A DNA stretch of 64,000 nucleotides from Roridomyces roridus (taxonomy: Eukaryota; Basidiomycota; Agaricomycetes; Agaricales; Mycenaceae): positions 558,001-622,000 of the forward strand of contig JARKIF010000021.1 in the NCBI GenBank assembly GCA_029378245.1, given 5' to 3'. Position 1 is the first letter of the stretch; each line of letters opens with the position of its first letter. Under the pieces are notes generated by a model that made no database searches, was not told where the DNA came from, and saw only the letters and a list, made by a program, of their open reading frames with translations. Of this stretch, positions 58,069 to 64,000 are shown piece after piece. The position numbers and the translations under genes were made by a program.

Positions 58069-61000
58069 ATGATGTATAACACCCACCGAGTCAGAAGAGG
58101 CGGGGATGTGCATATCCATGGTGTGTGAAATCTCAGAGTGGGATCACAGATATATCATGATCTGTGGCTATAGGTGGCCAAGGAGGTCAAGGTGGGGCAG
58201 GGAACAAAACTGGGGGAACTGGCGGTGCTGGAGGGAGCCCCAATGTCAAAATGTATGATTTTTGACAACCCTGTTGCCAAGTTAATTTATCATTTTATGA
58301 CAGTATCCAAGGGTTAATCACATTTTCTCCTGGTATAGCTCTTTTGGTTCATCTTTGGTGTAGATCAGATGAAGATTTGTTCAAGTGGTTGGGAAAACCT
58401 CCAGATACACAGGACAGGCAGCGTGAGCTGCAAGGGTATCGCCATGAGGATACTGGGACCTGGCTGCTTCAGCATGATCAGTTCAAGACTTGGAAAAAGA
58501 CGCCTGGCAGCTTGTGGATCCAGGGAGTGTGTATGTCGGCCCAATTTTAGTCCATTTCATGTCTCATCAATGTTCAGCTGGAACGGGGAAAAGTGTACTC
58601 AGGTACTTCATTTATTTCACTGCACTATCTCCACTGACGTGAACAGCTCAACAATCATTCGAGACCTGATTGACTTTGACAACACAGTCTCATATTTCTT
58701 TTTTGACTTCAGGATTCCAGACAGACAGAGCCTGGATATCATGTTGTGCTCCATTGTCTGGCAGCTTTCTGGGAAGTCACCCACTGCACATGATTGTCTA
58801 TCCAATCTTTGTAAAAGGCTTGGAAATGGATCCATACAGCCACTGCGGGAAGATCTCCAAAAAGTGCTGGATGATTTAGTTGCAGTCCTGGGACAGACCT
58901 ACATTGTTCTGGATGGGCTGGATGAATGCCACAAGAATGATTGGACAGGTCTTCTTGCATTGGTGAACAGACTATGTGGAACTTCAAAGAAATGCCCACA
59001 TTTGCTGTTCACCAGTCAACATCGCCAGGAATTTCAGACAGGCTTCAAGGGCACTCCTTTGATACAGTTGCATGCATCAATCTTGGATGATGACATAAGA
59101 TCCTTTGTCTACAGCAAGATTTTGGCAATGTCTGATGATAGGGAACATGCCAATGCGGTCATTGAACAAATTGTGAGCAAGAGCAATGGAATGTAGGTCA
59201 TATTCAATTTTTTTTTGGCTTCAACTAAAAGACATTAATAGGTTCCGCATGGCAGATTGCTTGATCAAGGAATTGGGGCATTATCTGTGGGAGGATGAAT
59301 GGGATGATGTTCTTGCAGATCTGCTACCTGCTGATCTCTTCAGCATATACAGCCGTTTCATTAACCGTGCAAAGGCAGAACCCAAATTGCCGTTGGTTTT
59401 CATTCAGGCAATACTACGGTGGCTTGTGTTTGCAGAGAGGGAGCTATCACCAGAGGAGCTTGCAGATGTTATTGCTTTTCGCTTGGACCTGCCAAATTTT
59501 GACTTTTCCAACCTGAATGCATCAATCTATTACCCTGGCAGGTGCAAGGGAAATTCTCGGATCTTCAAGTTGCTTGATGGGCTCATCATCATTAACACCC
59601 CTGAATCAAGTGATAGATCAATCAGTTTTGCACACTCATCTGTGCGAGACTGGGTGATTTCCACAGAGTTTCACCAAGACCATGGATTAATTTTTGATCT
59701 CAGTGAGAATATCTCACAGAAGTTCATTGCACAAACCTGTGTCCGTTATCTCCTGGTGTTTTCAGAGAAGGATCATATCATCCATCCAAATATCCTTGTG
59801 GAGTACCCACTGGCATTATATGCAGCTAAGAACTGGTTTCATCACTTGCAGTGCTGTGATGACACAGACCAGGAGCAGCTACTCCCGACAACAATGCATC
59901 TCTTTGAAGATGGAAGGAGCCGATTCACCATGTTGTATGAATTACGGCGGCATTCCAGAATGGGATTTCGAGGATGGAGATGGGATGACATCCCCACACC
60001 ACCAGCAATTTGTGTGTGTGCGGAGATAGGGTTTCAAAGAGGGGTGTTCTCTTTGCTTGTTTCTAGGAAGGTGTCAGTTGATGATGCTGACGAGTATGGC
60101 CAGACTCCGCTGCACCTTGCCTCCTCAAATGGCAAACTGGATGTTGCAAAGCTGCTCATAGAACAGAGGGCACCAGTTGATGCTGCTGATGATAATGGCT
60201 CAACTCCACTGCACCTTGCCTCCTCAAATGGCCACCTTGACATTGTGAAGCTGCTCATAAAGCACAGGGCACCAGTTGATGTTGCTGACAAGGATGGCTG
60301 GACTTCACTGCACTATGCCTCCTCAAATGGCCAACTGGATGTTGCAAAGCTGCTCATAGAACATAGGGCACCAGTTGATGCTGCTGACAAGGATGGCAAG
60401 ACTTCGCTGCATTATGCCTCCTCAAATGGTGAACTTGGTGTTGCAAAGCTGCTGATAGAGCATAGGGCACCAGTTGATGCTGCTGACAAGGATGGCAGGA
60501 CTCCACTGCACCGTGCCTCCTCTAATGGCAAACTGGACATTGCAAAGCTGCTCATAGAACATAGGGCAACAGTTGATGCTGCTGATGATAATGGCTCAAC
60601 TCCACTGCACCTTGCCTCCTCAAATGGCCACCTTGACATTGTGAAGCTGCTCATAAAGCACAGGGCACCAGTTGATGCTGCTGACGAGGATGGCTGGACT
60701 TCACTGCACTATGCCTCCTCAAATGGCAAACTGGATGTTGCAAAGCTGCTCATAGAACATAGGGCACCAGTTGATGCTGCTGACAAGGATGGCAAGACTT
60801 CGCTGCACTGTGCCTCCTCAAATGGCAAACTGGATGTTGCAAAGCTGCTCATAGAACATAGGGCACCAGTTGATGCTGCTGATGAGGATGGCAAGACTTC
60901 ACTGCACTATGCCTCCTTAAATGGCGAACTTGGTGTTGTAAAGCTGCTCATAGAACATAGGGCAACAGTTGATGCTGCTGACAACCTTCAACGGACTCCG

Positions 61001-61120
61001 CTGCACTATGCCCTCACACACGACCACCTTGATGTTGGCAGGCTGCTGACAGAACATGGGGCAGCCCGTCCCCTACTCTGTCAAGAGGAGGTTCTGTGGG
61101 AGTTAAGTGATTCCGATTAA
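58069..61120 (+). CDS. NACHT-ankyrin NLR-like protein
   Basis: Six exons (58069-58120, 58174-58252, 58364-58530, 58578-58602, 58647-59192, 59242-61120) sum to 2,748 bases, 915 residues, every junction GT...AG. Residues ~8-45 form a Gly-rich linker (RRGGDVHIHGGQGGQGG...GGTGGAGGSPNVK) seen in basidiomycete NLR-like proteins. The P-loop GVSGTGKSV (~98) and Walker B YIVLDGLDECH (~180) mark a NACHT/STAND NTPase, followed by LLFTSQHRQEF and a winged-helix region (LPLVFIQAILRWLVFAERELSPEEL). Residues ~570-900 are ten 33-residue ankyrin repeats (consensus VDAADxDGxTxLHxASSNGxLDVAKLLIEHRAP). Repeats 2 and 6 are the same at protein and DNA level. Only some 15 residues precede the linker, so a classical N-terminal effector domain is lacking. 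NLR-like proteins act in non-self recognition or allorecognition in fungi; this role is inferred. Confidence 0.85.
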
Positions 61121-61427
61121 GACTGGGGTAACAACTCTATACAGTTACTTTACTTGTATCGTCAACTGTACTAGAGCCTGTCTACGAGAGACTAGAATGA
61201 GGCTGGGATGCAATGTAAAACAACAGGATCTTGACAAGAGATAGAAGTGCAGGGAGTCGAACCCATGGCCAATGTGCAGTACTTAGAAGAACCAAGTTCA
61301 AGGCTACTCGATCCAGCGCCGCAGACTGGTCACGACTCACTGTACCGATGTGATTCAAGTGTAAACTTTCTGATCGAGAAACCTACACGCATGGAGATAG
61401 ACCGGAGCCGGTCTGTCTATGAACAAG
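61121..61427. other. 3' flank of the NLR-like gene with a tRNA-like motif
   Basis: A box-B-like GGGTTCGACTCCC lies on the minus strand at 61251-61265, with an anticodon-arm-like ACTTG...TAAGT upstream of it. The T-stem has only three pairs, so a functional tRNA is unlikely. Confidence 0.35.
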
Positions 61428-62417
61428 TGTCGATAGACAGACCGGTCGATCTGAGTTTGAATTCGGGGTGCTCCCGATCAATGATTAATTTAACCATAAA
61501 AGGCTATTCGGCACTTCGGCAAAGACACATGTAAACACTGTCCTTTGCCCTCCGCTATCCTCTACGCTCTCCTCCCATGCCTTTCTTCCCGCGGCGGACT
61601 CCCAGACCGCGCGCAAGACCTTCCAGCTCTGCTTGTACACCGTACCCTCACATCCGCATATCTGGCTTGGTCAACAAGACGAAGATGCAGCAAAACCTCG
61701 ACGGAGCGGAGCGGTCTACTGAGAGTAGACGCCGGAAATGGGAGAGGCTGAAGGGTTGGGGTCAAGGTGCGTGGCAGTCTTCCTCCTCTTCTAGAGCCTC
61801 ATTCTATGGACAGTTGTACGTGGTCGCCGCCACGGTGACCGACACCCGCCACCCGCATCCACGACCCATATGATTCTATGCAGTTTTGCCGCTCGCTACA
61901 CCGCTGTTCACCAGGCTACCAAGGTCATCGCCTGGAGTCGGAAGTCTGGCGGCGTGAGGTGGACGAGGATGTGTCCCACTTTGGCGCGTCTTCCGTAACC
62001 ACATTGTGGGCCTCTCGTCGGCCTCTCGTCTTCTCCGCGATGTTAATGCCGCTCATCTTGTGCAACGCTCGAGTCTCAGCTCTCTGCGCTGAGGTTGGAA
62101 GGTCAAAGCGATGGCGCGACGGGAGTGTAGGCAGTACACCGTATCTTGGCCGTACCTGTACTTTGTACTTCTTTAAATGCATATGGCTACTGGTAATCAT
62201 GGTATCTTGATCTATGTATACAACTAGCCAAGATGATTCAGAGGGTTAGCTCGTCGAAGACGGCGGCAGCACGCCAGAGACGAGCGGTGTCCATCTGTGC
62301 CGGAGTGCCGAATAGCCTTTTATGGTTAAATTAATCATTGATCGGGAGCACCCCGAATTCAAACTCAGATCGACCAGCCTGTCTATCGACAGTGAAGCTT
62401 TCGATACGACAGGCTGG
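61408..62417. mobile_element. inverted-repeat element with terminal hairpins
   Basis: A 94-bp inverted repeat (61428-61521 and 62298-62391) matches at 91 of 94 positions. Each outer end also forms its own hairpin: 61408-61420 with 61433-61445 (13 bp perfect) on the left, 62374-62388 with 62402-62417 (about 15 bp, one bulge) on the right. The 776-bp interior is GC-richer and coding-like in patches, without a transposase or any family I can name. Probably a non-autonomous foldback-type element, perhaps with captured host sequence. No clear target duplication. Confidence 0.7.
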
Positions 62418-63965
62418 ATTCGAGCCTAGCATGGAGAAATAACTGAACAGAAAATCCGTCATCAGAGTGTGACTTGGTCAAAAAGGCGGCGACACACAAA
62501 TACCACCCGGGCATGGGGAATCGAACCCCAGTCTGCAAGCTGCACTCACTCCTTATCCAGAAGGACCCACCGAGGTTGTTGTGTTGGTGCATGACGACGG
62601 AGTAATGAGGGGTTTTTTTTTACCTCGACGTCGTCATTGACGCGCGACAGTCCTGCCGATTCACCGCAACCACTACACTCGCCCATTGAGCTCGAGTTTG
62701 TCAACACTCGGGGCAATTCAAGTGCCAAAAACGAAAACATGTTTTGGCCTACTCGCGTGGCGGGAATCGGACCCGCACACACTTGAAAGCAAGCATCCAC
62801 TGCCAGAGACGATCCCTCCTCCGGAAACCAAACCGACCTTTATTACCGGCTCCACCTTTGCCCCACCGCGTCTTTTTCGATTTTTTGAACCGGTACCGGC
62901 CCTTCAATTCAGAACTTTTTCGAGGAGCGAGAATCACCCTGCTTCCCATAATCATTGCTGTATGTAATCTCTTTAATTGAAAGTGAATTCCGGCACCGAC
63001 AGTGCGCAACAAATTATAATGATGCGTCCGGGGTTGATGCGTAGATAGGCGTAGAATTCAATTGGGCCTTTCTTTGTTCGGGCAGAGGAACTTTCTGACT
63101 GTAGTAGCACTGGCAGAGAATTTCTTTTGAGAAAACAGAAAACCACTCTAGAACAATCCGCTAGGACCTGGCAGGTCGAATCGGGAAAACATCGCACCGT
63201 GGTCGATAATCTTAGCCTTCAGGGTCGGAGTCGAACCGTGATCCACTGACTCTGGGGCTTGTGTTTCATTACGGATAGATGAACAACCCGAAATGTATAT
63301 TATATACGTACTTGCTGGGTTCTTTGACCCGACGCATCGGTCGTGCGCGTGAGGGGCGGCCTCGTGTTTGTGACGTATACGTACATACTGGCTCCTCCCT
63401 GCAGTGTTCAGAAGCTGGCGAAGCTATATGTAGCCTCATTTACTTTACATTGCACGGAGAGTTGGTCGAGAAGAACGTCCCCGTACTTTCGCGATCGGGC
63501 ATCCGGGCATCCCGGGCATCTCTTTTGAGTCTGCGTGCTTGTGACGTACTGTCTTCCTGTGGTTTAGCAAGTCAGGGTTCGAAATTGTTGGAGAGGTTTA
63601 CCCTGGCAGAAGAGACTTGAATAACGGAGAGGAACAGAAGAACGTACTGTCGGGCATCCCGGCCCCGCTGAAATTAAAAACAAGTCTAAAGTGCGACATG
63701 GCGTGGGTCCACAGAGAAACGAGGCGCGATGACTCGCAGCCGAGGACCGAAGATGATGCGGCCGGGCGCAATTGGAGGGGTCTAGACTCCAGACTGTGGA
63801 GGGTCTCTGCGACGCATCGGAACACAGTGTGTGCCGTGCCGGTGAAATATCGGCTGCTATTTTCGGATTTGCGATGTCTCGCACTTGCTGCAAACAACCA
63901 TCCATGCATTCCGCAGGCCTTCTTCAAATCTCTGCTCTCGACCACCATCAGCGGTACCCACCACC
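62392..63965. other. gene-poor stretch with three tRNA-T-arm-like motifs
   Basis: Minus-strand motifs TGGGGTTCGATTCCCCA (62514-62530, perfect 5-bp stem), GCGGGTCCGATTCCCGC (62760-62776, perfect 5-bp stem, with an upstream TGGCAGTGGATGC like a box A) and CGGTTCGACTCCG (63224-63240). None sits in a complete cloverleaf: acceptor stems do not pair well. No protein gene was recognised. Confidence 0.4.
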
Positions 63966-64000
63966 ATGGACGACACGTCCCCGTCGTCCTCCCCAACCCC
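63966..64000 (+). CDS. possible 5' end of a gene cut by the window edge
   Basis: CCACCATGG is a strong start context and the following codons (MDDTSPSSSPTP) are typical of an acidic, Ser/Pro-rich fungal N-terminus. Only 12 codons are visible, so the product cannot be named. Confidence 0.3.
   Translation, partial: MDDTSPSSSPT

Noticed and set aside
60034..60894. Minus-strand frames rich in MSSFATSSLPFEEA repeats
   Set aside because: They are the antisense of the ankyrin repeats and mirror their 99-bp period.
62500..62583. A functional tRNA gene on the minus strand with a perfect T-arm
   Set aside because: D-arm-like sequence is present, but there is no 7-bp acceptor stem and no proper anticodon loop.

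Overview
This is a eukaryotic nuclear window. Short introns (about 45-110 bp, GTRNGY...YAG), protein families typical of mushroom-forming fungi (DUF6534-like membrane proteins, DUF6593-like proteins, a CYP with an LPLPPGPKPLP anchor, a thioesterase with an N-terminal membrane anchor, an F-box/LRR-like protein, a NACHT-ankyrin protein) and intact Ty1/copia elements point to an agaricomycete (Basidiomycota). Species is not determinable from the sequence alone. Most multi-exon gene models below were joined by eye from splice consensus and family resemblance; spans are CDS start to stop with introns included.

Layout. 0.4-5.5 kb: a secreted-protein gene (minus) carrying a 562-bp inverted-repeat element inside an intron, then a cytochrome P450 (minus). 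7.6-16 kb: local expansion of DUF6534-like seven-helix membrane proteins (two full genes and one 5'-truncated fragment). 16.9-19.3 kb: a DUF6593-like protein and a tail-anchored hypothetical. 20-26.7 kb: a dispersed repeat rich in tRNA box-B-like motifs, on both sides of a decayed old-yellow-enzyme gene and a multi-pass membrane protein. 27-34.7 kb: thioesterase, F-box-like protein, SDR, a truncated DUF6593 copy, an unidentified gene and a small secreted protein. 35.3-40.3 kb: a complete Ty1/copia element with identical LTRs, inserted into the last codons of a Zn2Cys6 transcription factor (40.2-42.4 kb). 43-46.7 kb: an MDR-type reductase, a DUF6593-like gene and a Ser/Ala-rich hypothetical. 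47.6-52.7 kb: a second intact copia element of another lineage. 53-56.3 kb: repeats, including a pair of ~400-bp direct repeats enclosing a solo LTR related to the first copia element. 58-61.1 kb: a NACHT-ankyrin (NLR-like) gene in a visibly AT-richer island. 61.4-62.4 kb: an inverted-repeat element capped by hairpins. A new gene may begin at the right edge.

How the parts relate. The P450, SDR, MDR reductase, Zn2Cys6 regulator and thioesterase could belong to secondary metabolism, but they are spread out and no backbone synthase is present, so I do not call a cluster. The strongest signals are: insertion of a very young copia element that re-writes the C-terminus of a transcription factor; the NLR-like gene with near-identical ankyrin repeats and almost no N-terminal effector domain; and the hairpin-capped inverted-repeat element, in which differences between the two ends are compensated within each end's own hairpin.
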